NCBI GenBank assembly: GCA_003612285.1
Contig: RAYE01000019.1
Location: forward strand, 1-64,000
Source of the DNA: a bacterium D16-51
GTDB taxonomy: Bacteria > Bacillota > Clostridia > Lachnospirales > Lachnospiraceae
Direction: 5' to 3'
DNA: 64,000 bases
Below are positions 17,850 through 25,779 of this stretch, piece after piece. The notes below the pieces were generated by a model, which saw only the letters and a program-made list of their open reading frames with translations, ran no database searches and was not told the DNA's origin. How positions within the stretch are numbered: the stretch's first letter is position 1; each line of letters begins with the position of its first letter. The translations under genes were made by a program, and so were the position numbers.

Positions 17850-17854
17850 GGACA

Positions 17855-17859
17855 GGATT
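17855..17859 (+). repeat. Target site duplication GGATT, right copy
   Basis: Matches the copy at 4350-4354 and lies directly against the GACA terminus. The DUF4315 start codon follows one base later. Confidence 0.9.
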
Positions 17860-17860
17860 T

Positions 17861-18121
17861 ATGACAAAGGAACGCACTGAAAAGGAGCTTTCCAAAGTGG
17901 ATGCGCAGCTTGAATCCTTACAGGCAAAAAAGAAGGATTTGGAAGAACAGAAACGCATGGCGGAAAGAGCTGAAAAAATGGATATTATCGAAAAGCATAA
18001 AATCTCGTCCGAGAAGCTGCAATTACTCATCAAATTCAGCGAGGACGAGATTTTGAAGTTATTGGAAGAAAAAGAAAACGCAAAGGAGATGGCAGGAAAT
18101 GAAGAAAAAGTTATCAGCTAG
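17861..18121 (+). CDS. DUF4315 family ICE protein
   Basis: 86-residue, highly charged, mostly coiled-coil protein (KELSKVDAQLESLQAKKKDLEEQ). It is typical of the small gene between the NlpC/P60 hydrolase and DUF4366 in Tn1549-like elements; its function is unknown. The transposon separated its ATG from its native AAGGAGG site, which is now at 4346-4351. Only GGACAGG is left upstream, so expression may be weaker. The 3' end overlaps the next gene. Confidence 0.75.
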   Translation: MTKERTEKELSKVDAQLESLQAKKKDLEEQKRMAERAEKMDIIEKHKISSEKLQLLIKFSEDEILKLLEEKENAKEMAGNEEKVIS

Positions 18122-19745
18122 GGCGGCGGTGTCGCTGCTCTTGTCGGCATTATTGTTCTGTATGCCCATAGGGGCGTTTATGGCGAACAGCGGGAATACG
18201 GTAGATGCCTATGCGGAGGGTGCGCTTACAGAGGAAAGCGGTGAAACGTCAGAGGAAGGCAGTACCGAAGCGAAAACAGAGGAAAGCACTGAAACAGAGG
18301 AAAATACGGAAACCGGGGAAACAGAATCCGGCGGCAGTGGGGAAGGTACGGAAGGCGGGACAGTATCCGGTAATGAAGTTCCGGAGCCGGAATGTACCTG
18401 CAAAGAAAAATGCACACAGTATTCCATTGATAAAGATTGTGAGGTCTGCAAGGGGGATTACAGCTTATGCGAATATGTGAACCCGAATGTAAAAATCACA
18501 ATCTCCACTCCGTCCGGCTGGCACAATGACACCACGAAAGTACATATCTCCATTGAGGACGTGGCACATTCCGGCAACTTCTCCATAAAGACGGTGCAGG
18601 CGAAAGTGGCGCAGAATGGGAGCTGGACGGACATCACAGAGGATATGTATGTGGAGATTTCGGAAAATACCACCGTCTATGTGCTTGTGACAGACCAGAG
18701 GGGCAAGACCTATGAGAAAAACCGCTATATCAAGTGCTTTGACTTCACGAAGCCTACCCTAAACGCTGCGGTCAGTGACGGTCTGCTTTCCGTACAGGCG
18801 CATGATACGGATTCCGGCGTCAAGGCGGTGTATGTGAACGGGTATGAGTTTAAGGAGCTTACCAATGGCGTGTTGAATATCCGCCTGCAGCAGTTTGACG
18901 CAGGCTACCAGTATTTCACCATTTCCGCAATGGACAACGCCGGGAATATGTCAGAGGTTCATAAAACCGCCAATCCTTATTACACCGATCCGGAAAAAAC
19001 GGACGGGAATGAGAAGAACCCGGCAGAGCAGCTCCCGGTGAGCGCACAGGCAACCAAGCCTTCCTCCGCTACCGCACAGGTGACGGAACATACCAAGACG
19101 GACAGTGACGGGAACACCGTTTCCGAAAACAGCTTTGCAGAGCAGAAAAAGCAGGCTATGGCGGAAGCGGCGGCATCGGAGAAGAAAGAGGAATCCGGGG
19201 AGAAGGAGAAAAGCGAAACGGGGAAGGAATTTTATACAATCCAGACCGCATCGGAAAAAGTGTTCTACCTTATCATTGACCGGGACGGGGAGGAAGAAGT
19301 GGTTTATTTCCTGACGGAAGTTACGGAAAATGACCTGCTGAACGTGACAGCGGACAACAGCGATACCTTACCGCAAAATTCCGCCGCACTGGAATCCGCA
19401 ATCCCTGTGACGGAGGGCGCACTTCCCAACAATAACGGGGAACAGGAAACGGAAGAAGAACCTGCGGAAGAAGCGGCAGAGGACGGGGAGGAAAAAACCG
19501 AAGAACCCGAACCGGAGCCGGAGAAAACAGGGGAAAACCCGGCGGCAACCTATATCATTCTTGGGATTGTGGCAGTTGCGGCGATTGGCGGCGGCTACTA
19601 TTTCAAGGTAGCCAAGAAAAAGAAAGAGGAATTTCTTGACGAGGACGATGAGGAGGAGGACGAGGAAGAAGAATACGATGATGACGAGGAAAACGAGGAC
19701 AGTGAGGATGATTTTTTTGAGGATAAAGAAGGGGAGGACGAATAA
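18099..19745 (+). CDS. DUF4366 / CD1107-type surface protein of ICE1
   Basis: 548 residues. A signal peptide covers residues 1-~39. An acidic Glu/Thr-rich linker follows, then a Cys-rich segment (CTCKEKCTQY, CEVCKGDYSLC). Ig-like beta-sandwich regions and another acidic linker precede a single membrane helix (ATYIILGIVAVAAIGGGYYF) and a strongly acidic cytoplasmic tail. This family is found beside topB in clostridial conjugative elements and is presumed to sit at the cell surface during mating. Its molecular role is unknown. It overlaps DUF4315 by 23 bases and is followed closely by topB. Confidence 0.8.
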   Translation: MKKKLSARAAVSLLLSALLFCMPIGAFMANSGNTVDAYAEGALTEESGETSEEGSTEAKTEESTETEENTETGETESGGSGEGTEGGTVSGNEVPEPECTCKEKCTQYSIDKDCEVCKGDYSLCEYVNPNVKITISTPSGWHNDTTKVHISIEDVAHSGNFSIKTVQAKVAQNGSWTDITEDMYVEISENTTVYVLVTDQRGKTYEKNRYIKCFDFTKPTLNAAVSDGLLSVQAHDTDSGVKAVYVNGYEFKELTNGVLNIRLQQFDAGYQYFTISAMDNAGNMSEVHKTANPYYTDPEKTDGNEKNPAEQLPVSAQATKPSSATAQVTEHTKTDSDGNTVSENSFAEQKKQAMAEAAASEKKEESGEKEKSETGKEFYTIQTASEKVFYLIIDRDGEEEVVYFLTEVTENDLLNVTADNSDTLPQNSAALESAIPVTEGALPNNNGEQETEEEPAEEAAEDGEEKTEEPEPEPEKTGENPAATYIILGIVAVAAIGGGYYFKVAKKKKEEFLDEDDEEEDEEEEYDDDEENEDSEDDFFEDKEGEDE

Positions 19746-20053
19746 ATGCAGTTAGTCATAGCGGAAAAACCGAGTGTGGCAAGGAGCATTGCAGAGGTAA
19801 TCGGCGCAACGGAAATCAGTGACGGATATATGGAAGGGAACGGTTATGTTGTGAGCTGGTGCGTGGGGCATCTGGTGGAGCTGGCACAGCCGGAAAGATA
19901 CGGGGAGCAGTGGAAAAAATGGACGTATGAGAGCCTGCCTGTCAAGCCGGAAACATGGCAGTATGAGGTGAAGCCGGACACGAAAGCGCAGTATGACGTG
20001 CTTTACCAGTTGATGCACAGGGAAGATGTGTCGGCTACAATCTGCGCCACTGA
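19746..20053 (+). pseudogene. topB: topB, 5' part (DNA topoisomerase III), split by insertion
   Basis: Encodes the start of a type IA topoisomerase: Toprim MQLVIAEKPSVARSIAEVIG, then VSWCVGHLVELAQP. The frame breaks at ATDVG, where the invading element begins. The expected continuation ATDAGREGEL resumes at 27111 after 7 kb. Joining the GA at 20052-20053 to base 27113 gives an uninterrupted frame. In ICEs of this type TopB handles DNA topology during transfer or replication. Confidence 0.88.
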
Positions 20054-20063
20054 TGTTGGATAG
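20054..20063 (+). repeat. Left end inverted repeat (attL side)
   Basis: TGTTGGATAG, the reverse complement of 27101-27110, next to the GA crossover dinucleotide. Confidence 0.8.
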
Positions 20064-20319
20064 TGCGGAGGGGTGACAAACAAATACAAATAAGAAAGGG
20101 ACTTCCTCAATCCTTAAAAGGCTATGACAGTAACGGTTGTAGTCTTTTTTTATGCGGTAATTACCGTAAGAAATGAACTCCTATTCACACAAGCAGAGAA
20201 ATACCCAACAATAGTATTCCGCAATCCAATATCCCGACAATAAGCCGAAGAAAATCATTTATCAGTACCGAAACAAATCAATCATATCAATCAATCCATA
20301 TCACAGGAGGGCAAAGACC
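20064..20319. other. Left-end non-coding region of the mobilizable element
   Basis: No gene seen. It contains a short palindrome near 20154-20168 (GGTAATTACC) and a T-run at 20144. It probably includes recombinase arm sites and the promoter for the following gene. Confidence 0.4.
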
Positions 20320-20928
20320 ATGAATAAAAAGCAGGAACAGCAGATTTTGGACTATTACAGCACCACCGACAAATATATCCGTAGCAGGACACACTCTAAT
20401 GCGCATCAGACCGTATTCACCAAAGAAAGTGATAAATACCAGTGGCTTGTGTTGGAGCAGAAAAGCCAGTATGAAGTCGAGGTAAGGCAGACCGACAATC
20501 ATGGAACAATCACAGCAAGGGATAATTACGAACTGACAGGAAATCTCCCTAAGTGCGTGGGCGTGGAGCGTTTATGTGAGGGTGCAAATTTTCAGATACC
20601 TTTTAATGCTGATGAAATCAATCTAATCTATCAGTTTGGGGAACGGAGTAAAGCGGAAACGTGCGCAAGTCTGTCCGCTATTCTTCCGCAGATAAAGGAC
20701 AGTGACACAAAGCAGATAGTAAGCGGCACATTGAAGAAATTAAATTCTCTGTCCGAAGAAACGTGTGCGGAACTGACTGCCACCACCAAAAGACGGAAAC
20801 TGATTGAGCGTGACCACTCCATAAGGACAAGATTAGCCAAAGCAAAGGAACAGGCAAAACAGCCGACAATTACCGAGGGAAAACAACACAGAACCCACAG
20901 CAAAGGAAAGGGGGATATGGCACTATGA
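20320..20928 (+). CDS. Conserved hypothetical protein of the mobilizable element
   Basis: 202 residues, no family recognised. The N-terminal ~90 residues look like a compact alpha/beta domain (YQWLVLEQKSQYEVEVRQTD); the C-terminal third is basic and helical. No signal peptide or membrane segment is seen. GGAGGGC precedes the ATG. It overlaps the next start by 4 bases (ATGA), so the two are co-translated. The position at the left end suggests a mobilization-accessory or regulatory role, which is unproven. Confidence 0.6.
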   Translation: MNKKQEQQILDYYSTTDKYIRSRTHSNAHQTVFTKESDKYQWLVLEQKSQYEVEVRQTDNHGTITARDNYELTGNLPKCVGVERLCEGANFQIPFNADEINLIYQFGERSKAETCASLSAILPQIKDSDTKQIVSGTLKKLNSLSEETCAELTATTKRRKLIERDHSIRTRLAKAKEQAKQPTITEGKQHRTHSKGKGDMAL

Positions 20929-21200
20929 AACTTTCCCGATATGAACAGGAAACGATTGTCAATTATAATGCAGGAGAACAGACTGCCACCCTCTATACAA
21001 GGGATAAAGCGGTCATGCGGAAACTTGACACGCTTGTTTCCGATTATCCCGACACATACGAGCTGGCAGGGCAGGACGAGGTATCTAAGACATATTCCTT
21101 CCCGAAAACATATATCAGCTATCGCAAGCCGAGGGCGGTCAACACAGAGCAGAGGGAACGGGCAAGACAGATGATGTTGATGATAAATGCAGAACGGTAA
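20925..21200 (+). CDS. Small conserved mobile-element protein
   Basis: 91 residues (MKLSRYEQETIVNYNAGEQTATLYTRD by position: NYNAGE near 14, then TLYTRDKAV). It has a short beta-rich N-terminal half and a basic C-terminus (SYRKPRAVNTEQRERARQ). The type recurs beside the preceding gene in clostridial mobilizable elements and is sometimes mislabelled as a chaperone. Function unknown. Translationally coupled to the upstream gene through ATGA. Confidence 0.6.
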   Translation: MKLSRYEQETIVNYNAGEQTATLYTRDKAVMRKLDTLVSDYPDTYELAGQDEVSKTYSFPKTYISYRKPRAVNTEQRERARQMMLMINAER

Positions 21201-21231
21201 CAATAAGTGATAGCTAAATTTGCAAAATAAA

Positions 21232-21292
21232 TCTTGCCTTTTTCTTATGAATATGCTATTATTGTATAGTACTTTATATATAAAGTGCTATA
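21232..21292 (+). promoter_or_regulatory. Promoter and palindromic operator for padR-CPBP
   Basis: TTGCCT, a 17-base spacer and TATTAT form a promoter. A 28-bp palindrome at 21265-21292 (arms TATAG and CTATA around ACTTTATATATAAAGT, one T-G mismatch pair) covers the start region. Its place before padR suggests autorepression. Confidence 0.6.
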
Positions 21293-21315
21293 CATATAAA
21301 CAAGGAGGACAAGAA

Positions 21316-21864
21316 ATGTTATCAAAACCAGCTACTTTGCTTTTGGGGATTATTTATGAAAAACCACTTAATGCATATGAAATAACAAAACTGTTAGCTT
21401 ATATGAATATTAAGTGGTGGTTCAATGTTGCAGATTCAACGGTTTATACAACATTGAAAAATTTAGAAAAAAGAAGTTTAATCAAAGGAACAATAGAAAG
21501 AATAGGCAATATGCCAGATAGAACAATATATTCTTTAACCGAGAAAGGGAAAGATGAGCTAAAAGAAACCATTAAAGAATCCATTCTACAATTTAGTTAT
21601 GATACCAATATTTTTACAATAGCTGCTTTTAGCATGGATATTTTAGAAACAGAAGAAAAGAAAGAATTATTAGAGAAAAGACTGAACATCTTGCAATCTT
21701 ATCTTACAGGAATTAGTAAACAGAACAATGAAATATGGGAAGAGGAAGTACCAGATTTTCATGTGGCGAATTTAGAGCGAATGATTGATATAGTTCAAGC
21801 TGAAATATCTGGAACAAAAAGATTATTGTCTGTTATCAAGGAGGAAAAAAATAATGAAAAATAA
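21316..21864 (+). CDS. PadR-family transcriptional regulator
   Basis: 182 residues. The winged-helix PadR N-terminal domain (LLLGIIYEKPLNAYEITKLL; DSTVYTTLKNLEKRSLI; TIYSLTEKGKDELK) is followed by a Vir_act_alpha_C-type helical dimerization region. The ATG at 21316 has a GGAGGAC ribosome-binding site; the upstream in-frame ATGs lie inside the operator. It probably represses itself and the overlapping CPBP gene in response to an unknown ligand. The pair is AT-rich relative to the flanking ICE genes, suggesting separate acquisition. Confidence 0.85.
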   Translation: MLSKPATLLLGIIYEKPLNAYEITKLLAYMNIKWWFNVADSTVYTTLKNLEKRSLIKGTIERIGNMPDRTIYSLTEKGKDELKETIKESILQFSYDTNIFTIAAFSMDILETEEKKELLEKRLNILQSYLTGISKQNNEIWEEEVPDFHVANLERMIDIVQAEISGTKRLLSVIKEEKNNEK

Positions 21865-22582
21865 ATGGTTGCACTTTTGCATTGATAAAGAAAATATATT
21901 TGGATTGGTTTGTGGTCTTATTATGATTTTGCTGAGTATAGCTATGGCACTATTTAATAGCGAAGTAGTCAATATTATATCGAGAGATATACTCATGATT
22001 TTATTTTTAGGTTTTCTTACACCTATCTATTATATTTTAATCACAAAAAAGAAAAACTTGTCAGTTTTGGGAATACATAAAAAAAGGCTGACTGTCAGTT
22101 TAATAATTAATGTGGTTGCGGGTATTTTTTTATTGGCTATGTTTATTAACAAAAATACAGAAGATATAAGTTTTAATATAAATTCATTTTATGCAATTAC
22201 ATATATTTTAGTTGCAGGTATATTTGAAATGATTTTCATATATGGATTCTTACGTTATGAATTTGAGAGGGCATTTGGAATACTCCCCGCTATTCTTATT
22301 ACTGCCATTTTTTACAGTTTACATCATGCAGGTTTTCAACCAGAGTTTACAAAGTTATTTTTTGTTGGAATTATGTATGTTACAGTATTTTATTTTACAC
22401 ACAATATATTCTCAATATTTCCATTTTTTTGGGGTGTTGGTGCTATTTGGGACGTTTTAGTAAATTCAGATGCAGGAAATCAGATAAAGAATGAAACATC
22501 GTTTATCATTGCAATATTAATGTTTATTGCCATGATAGGCATAAGCATATTTATTCACTGTAAAATCAAAAATAAGAAATAA
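21854..22582 (+). CDS. CPBP-family intramembrane protein (Abi/CAAX-type)
   Basis: 242 residues with about seven membrane helices. CPBP motif 1 appears as EMIFIYGFLRYEFER, where the usual second Glu is Met; motif 2 is FYSLHHAG; motif 3 is WGVGAIWDVL. Family members are glutamic intramembrane proteases implicated in bacteriocin self-immunity and peptide processing. The missing Glu of the EE pair makes catalysis uncertain. It overlaps padR by 11 bases and should share its regulation. Confidence 0.75.
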   Translation: MKNKWLHFCIDKENIFGLVCGLIMILLSIAMALFNSEVVNIISRDILMILFLGFLTPIYYILITKKKNLSVLGIHKKRLTVSLIINVVAGIFLLAMFINKNTEDISFNINSFYAITYILVAGIFEMIFIYGFLRYEFERAFGILPAILITAIFYSLHHAGFQPEFTKLFFVGIMYVTVFYFTHNIFSIFPFFWGVGAIWDVLVNSDAGNQIKNETSFIIAILMFIAMIGISIFIHCKIKNKK

Positions 22583-22673
22583 AGAGTATGTGTTAGGACT
22601 TTTATTTGTAAGAAATCAGTTGCATAGATGATTGACGTTGATACGAAAAGGTAGGTGTCCATATGGGAAAATA

Positions 22674-23102
22674 ATGATATTAACGTTTTCAGATGATGAA
22701 GAAAATATTTATAATGGGATATTGGAAGTCATAACCAATAGCAAAAGTCTTGAATGGTGCAATACATTCCAAGATACAGAAATTCAAGTCGAGGGATTGA
22801 GGATTAATTTAGCGCAAAGGAGCGTTTGGGTAAATGATATTGAGGTTAGGCTAACCAATACGGAGTTTGAAATTCTGTATTTGTTAGCCAGTAATCCCGG
22901 CAGAGTATTTACTATTGAACAGATTTATAACATTATTTGGAATTATGAGTATTTGGGGGATTACGCTACGATTTCAAAACATATTAGCAGTATTAGGAAA
23001 AAGATAGGTGACAGTTCAAGCAGACAACTTTATATACAAACAATACGAAGTGTCGGCTATCGGTTTAACAAGAATTTGAAAAGGTCAGCAAGGGGCAAAT
23101 GA
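22674..23102 (+). CDS. OmpR/PhoB-type winged-helix DNA-binding protein without receiver domain
   Basis: 142 residues from the ATG at 22674 (TTG at 22632 possible). Residues ~45-140 are a Trans_reg_C winged helix (VRLTNTEFEILYLLASNPGRV; YATISKHISSIRKKI; IQTIRSVGYRF). The first ~40 residues are too short for a receiver domain. Stand-alone winged-helix proteins of this type are common in small clostridial mobilizable elements and probably control their transfer or excision genes. Confidence 0.75.
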   Translation: MILTFSDDEENIYNGILEVITNSKSLEWCNTFQDTEIQVEGLRINLAQRSVWVNDIEVRLTNTEFEILYLLASNPGRVFTIEQIYNIIWNYEYLGDYATISKHISSIRKKIGDSSSRQLYIQTIRSVGYRFNKNLKRSARGK

Positions 23103-23265
23103 GAAATGAAAACCTGAACTGACCTTTTATTGTATCAAGACTGGAAAGAGGATATAAAAATTGAATAATGTTTACTTTTTTGTAGCGATTATCTTAACAG
23201 ACAATCTGCTACCTTTTTTATTTTCAGCAACCACCAACACAGCACAGAAAGAATGAGGTATCAAA

Positions 23266-23608
23266 ATGATTGAGAGCAAGAATGACACAAGCAAAAACTT
23301 AGAAAAGGCATTGCAGGCATTGAAACAGGCGCAACAGCGTGTAGCCAATGAGAAGAAAAAACAGAATGAGAAGAAACGCAAAGCCGAGAACCACCACAAA
23401 TACATTATGGGCGGCATTATCGTGAAGTATTTCCCCGACTGCTACCGCTATGACGAGGGCGAGTTAAACCGTATCTTGTCGGTTGCCTTACAGACAAGGG
23501 AGTGTCAGCAGATTATATCCAAAATCAAAGCGGAAAGCCGAGAAACCACTCCCCCCACAATCCACGCTCACCAATGCCGAAAACGAAAGCGAGGGAGATA
23601 CGGAATGA
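23266..23608 (+). CDS. Mobilization accessory protein (DUF3847/MobC-like), probable 3' frameshift
   Basis: A charged coiled N-terminus (KALQALKQAQQRVANEKKKQ) followed by IMGGIIVKYFPDCYRYDEGELNRIL, typical of the small gene before MobQ relaxases. As written, the frame runs on to 23925 through the oriT hairpins, which looks unnatural. Shifting frame at the C6 run (23551-23556) gives a plausible ending rich in Glu, Ser and Asn with a stop at 23606-23608. I take that as the original end. It would help position the relaxase at oriT. Confidence 0.6.
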
Positions 23609-23645
23609 TAAAGGCGAGGACGCTGGAAAGCCGAGGTAACGTATT

Positions 23646-23700
23646 CACCCTGTTTACAGGGTGCGCACAGATATACCACCAGAGGTGGTATGTGCGCCCT
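23646..23700 (+). other. oriT of the MobQ element
   Basis: Two perfect hairpins lie just upstream of the relaxase: CACCCTG/CAGGGTG (23646-23663) and TACCACC/GGTGGTA (23674-23690). The second is directly followed by TGTGCGCCCT, which resembles the RSF1010/R1162-type nic region (inverted repeat, then AAGTGCGCCCT). Nicking is expected within GTGCG/CCCT. Confidence 0.7.
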
Positions 23701-23917
23701 TCGGGGAGCAAGTTTCACTTGCATGGACTCTTGCAGAGGGCGGTGCGCCAAAGGCAGGCGCACATGGGGGAGCTACAATCCCCCATCGGGGCGAAAGTGC
23801 CGCCCCTGCCCCCTAGTGAACTTTGCGTTCAGACAAAAGCCAAAGTGCGGCTTTTATCTGCCCACAAAGTCTATGAGTGCGCCCCACTACTCTATCGGCA
23901 GAATGTAGGTGTTGCGT

Positions 23918-25507
23918 ATGGCTAATGTCACGAAACAGGCAAGCACACGGTTTTCCATAGTCAAGCGGAGCAAAGGGCAGTCGGCAGTTGAGAAAGCGTC
24001 CTATATCAGCAGGAGCGTCCTTGTCAGCGAGTTTGACGGGCAGACCTACCGCCCGAAATACCATGAAGATTTAGTCCACAGCGAAATCACTCTCCCACCC
24101 AATGCGCCCAAAGAGTATGCAGACCGAGCCACCTTATGGAACGCTGTTGAACTGTCAGAGAAAGGGCAGAAATCACAGCTTGCGAGAATGTTAAAAGCGT
24201 CACTCCCCAATGAATGGAGTTACGAACTTGCAGAGGAAGTCGTGAGGGATTATGTGCAGAGGAATTTTGTTGATAAAGGTATGTGTGCGGATTGGGCAAT
24301 CCATGACAGCGAGAACGACAAAGGACAGCGCAATCTCCATACCCATGTTCTACTCACTATGCGCCCTCTCACTGAAAACGGGGAGTGGGGAGCAAAACAG
24401 AAGAAAATCTATGACCTTGACGAAAACGGCGAGAAGATACCAGTGATTGATAAAAAGACAGGTCAGCAGAAAGTTGACAAGCGGAACAGGAAACAGTGGA
24501 AATGCCACACCGCCGACAGCACCGACTGGAACAGCAAAGAGAACGCCAAAATGTGGCGCAAGGATTTAGCCGACACAATCAATGCTACCAATGAACAGTT
24601 GGGGATTGCGTTACATTGGGAACACCGCTCTTTTAAGGAACAGGGGATTGACAAAGAGCCGACTATCCATATCGGGGCGGTTGCCAACGCTTTAGAGCGT
24701 AAGGGCATACAGACCGAGAGGGGAAACATCAATCGGGAAATCATCAGGAACAATCTGCTGTTGGAACAGGCAAAAGAAATGCTCATGCTTGCCAAGCAGG
24801 AACTTCACAGCGCACAGTACGCAACGTACAAAAGTACGCAGATTAAAAATACGGCGGTCAGCGTGAAGAATGAAGTCATGGAGATGATTGCAAAAGTAAG
24901 GGAGCGCAAAGGCAGATTAGACCTGCTGATTGTCAGCGGAAAGCACCTAAGAAGAATATCCGACCGAACCGCCTTGCAGTCAGCCGACAATGCGGAGAAG
25001 TTTATCACGACAAGGAAGATAGACAGCTTTGAGAGCCTTGCGAAATTCACAGAGGACAGGGAGCAGAAATATCAGCAGTTGGAAACGGCACATCTTTCAA
25101 AGGGGCAGAAACTAAGCCGATTAAAGGAACTGTCAAAAATGTATGCCCTCTTTGCGCCGATCCAAGCCACCTATAAGGAGAGCCAGTCTCTCAAAGGGCT
25201 TGCTAAAATGCGGTATGACAAAGAGCATACGGACAGCTTATCGAAGTACCCCGAATTAAAGGAGCGTATGCAGAGCCTTTTACAGAGCGGTGAGAAGGTA
25301 ACGCCGAAACAGTGGAAAACCGAGATACAGTCTTTGCAGTCGGAATATGACAGTATCGGCAAGGAGCAGAGCAAGACCGTCACAGAATTAGCGTATGCCG
25401 AGGTAATCAGCTGCAACAGGAAAAACCTTGCGAGGGAGCTTCAGAACGAGAGCCGACAGCACAGTATACAGCAAAGCAAAACTAAGCAGAGGGAGGAAGA
25501 AATTTAA
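23918..25507 (+). CDS. mobA: MobA/MobL (MobQ) relaxase
   Basis: 529 residues. The N-terminal relaxase domain carries the early Tyr segment (EKASYISRS) and the metal-binding histidines (NLHTHVLLTMRP), with LPNEWSYELAEEVVRDYV between them. It is followed by a long helical C-terminal region. Relaxases of this class nick their cognate oriT (23674-23700), stay bound to the 5' end, and use the transfer channel of a co-resident ICE. ATG at 23918 is chosen because MANVTKQASTRFSIVKRS is the typical beginning. Confidence 0.85.
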   Translation: MANVTKQASTRFSIVKRSKGQSAVEKASYISRSVLVSEFDGQTYRPKYHEDLVHSEITLPPNAPKEYADRATLWNAVELSEKGQKSQLARMLKASLPNEWSYELAEEVVRDYVQRNFVDKGMCADWAIHDSENDKGQRNLHTHVLLTMRPLTENGEWGAKQKKIYDLDENGEKIPVIDKKTGQQKVDKRNRKQWKCHTADSTDWNSKENAKMWRKDLADTINATNEQLGIALHWEHRSFKEQGIDKEPTIHIGAVANALERKGIQTERGNINREIIRNNLLLEQAKEMLMLAKQELHSAQYATYKSTQIKNTAVSVKNEVMEMIAKVRERKGRLDLLIVSGKHLRRISDRTALQSADNAEKFITTRKIDSFESLAKFTEDREQKYQQLETAHLSKGQKLSRLKELSKMYALFAPIQATYKESQSLKGLAKMRYDKEHTDSLSKYPELKERMQSLLQSGEKVTPKQWKTEIQSLQSEYDSIGKEQSKTVTELAYAEVISCNRKNLARELQNESRQHSIQQSKTKQREEEI

Positions 25508-25583
25508 CAGATAATAGTTGCACAGTGTCAGAGCGTATAGAAACCAGTCTATGCGCTCTATTCTATTATAAAGGAGCAGATTT

Positions 25584-25757
25584 ATGAGCAAAGACAGCAG
25601 TACACAGCAAAGAGCCACCCGACAGCACCCACCCACAAAAATTATCGTGGAAAGGCACTATGTAGGCACTGAAAAAATGGAAACGGTATTCAAGCGGATA
25701 GCCGAGGAACAGATAACAAAAAGGGTTAAGGAGATAGCGGAAAACAGCGTAAATTAG
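25584..25757 (+). CDS. TnpW-like small transposon protein
   Basis: 57 residues with a good AAGGAG ribosome-binding site 7 bases upstream. Key segments are ATRQHPPTKIIVERHYVG and METVFKRIAEEQI, typical of the small protein (often called TnpW) encoded just before the large serine recombinase. Function is unclear. The normal recombinase start should follow closely, but a deletion begins right after this gene. Confidence 0.65.
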   Translation: MSKDSSTQQRATRQHPPTKIIVERHYVGTEKMETVFKRIAEEQITKRVKEIAENSVN

Positions 25758-25779
25758 CACTGGAAACGGAAAAGGGAAT

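Larger units (their letters stand above)
4355..17854 (+). mobile_element. Complete Tn7-like transposon (13,500 bp) with IS110 and nucleotide-enzyme cargo
   Basis: Both ends are visible: TGTCT at 4355 and, on the opposite strand, TGTCC ending at 17854, flanked by GGATT duplications. Repeated TnsB-type sites lie inside each end (four at the left, two at the right). The left side holds tnsA-tnsB-tnsC-tniQ reading inward. The middle holds an 800-bp gene-less stretch and an IS110 element. The right side holds an AT-rich five-gene operon and a terminator. All core transposition genes appear intact, so the element may be active. It lies in a conserved ICE locus directly after the NlpC/P60 gene, with the tnsA-proximal end nearest that gene, the same orientation as Tn7 next to glmS. 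Confidence 0.92.

Noticed and set aside
4355-17854. CRISPR-associated transposon (CAST)
   Set aside because: No Cas effector, Cascade gene or repeat-spacer array; TniQ is long with its own DNA-binding half.
23690-24064. Short ORFs on both strands around oriT
   Set aside because: Produced by GC-rich inverted repeats; no initiation signals, and they overlap the relaxase start.
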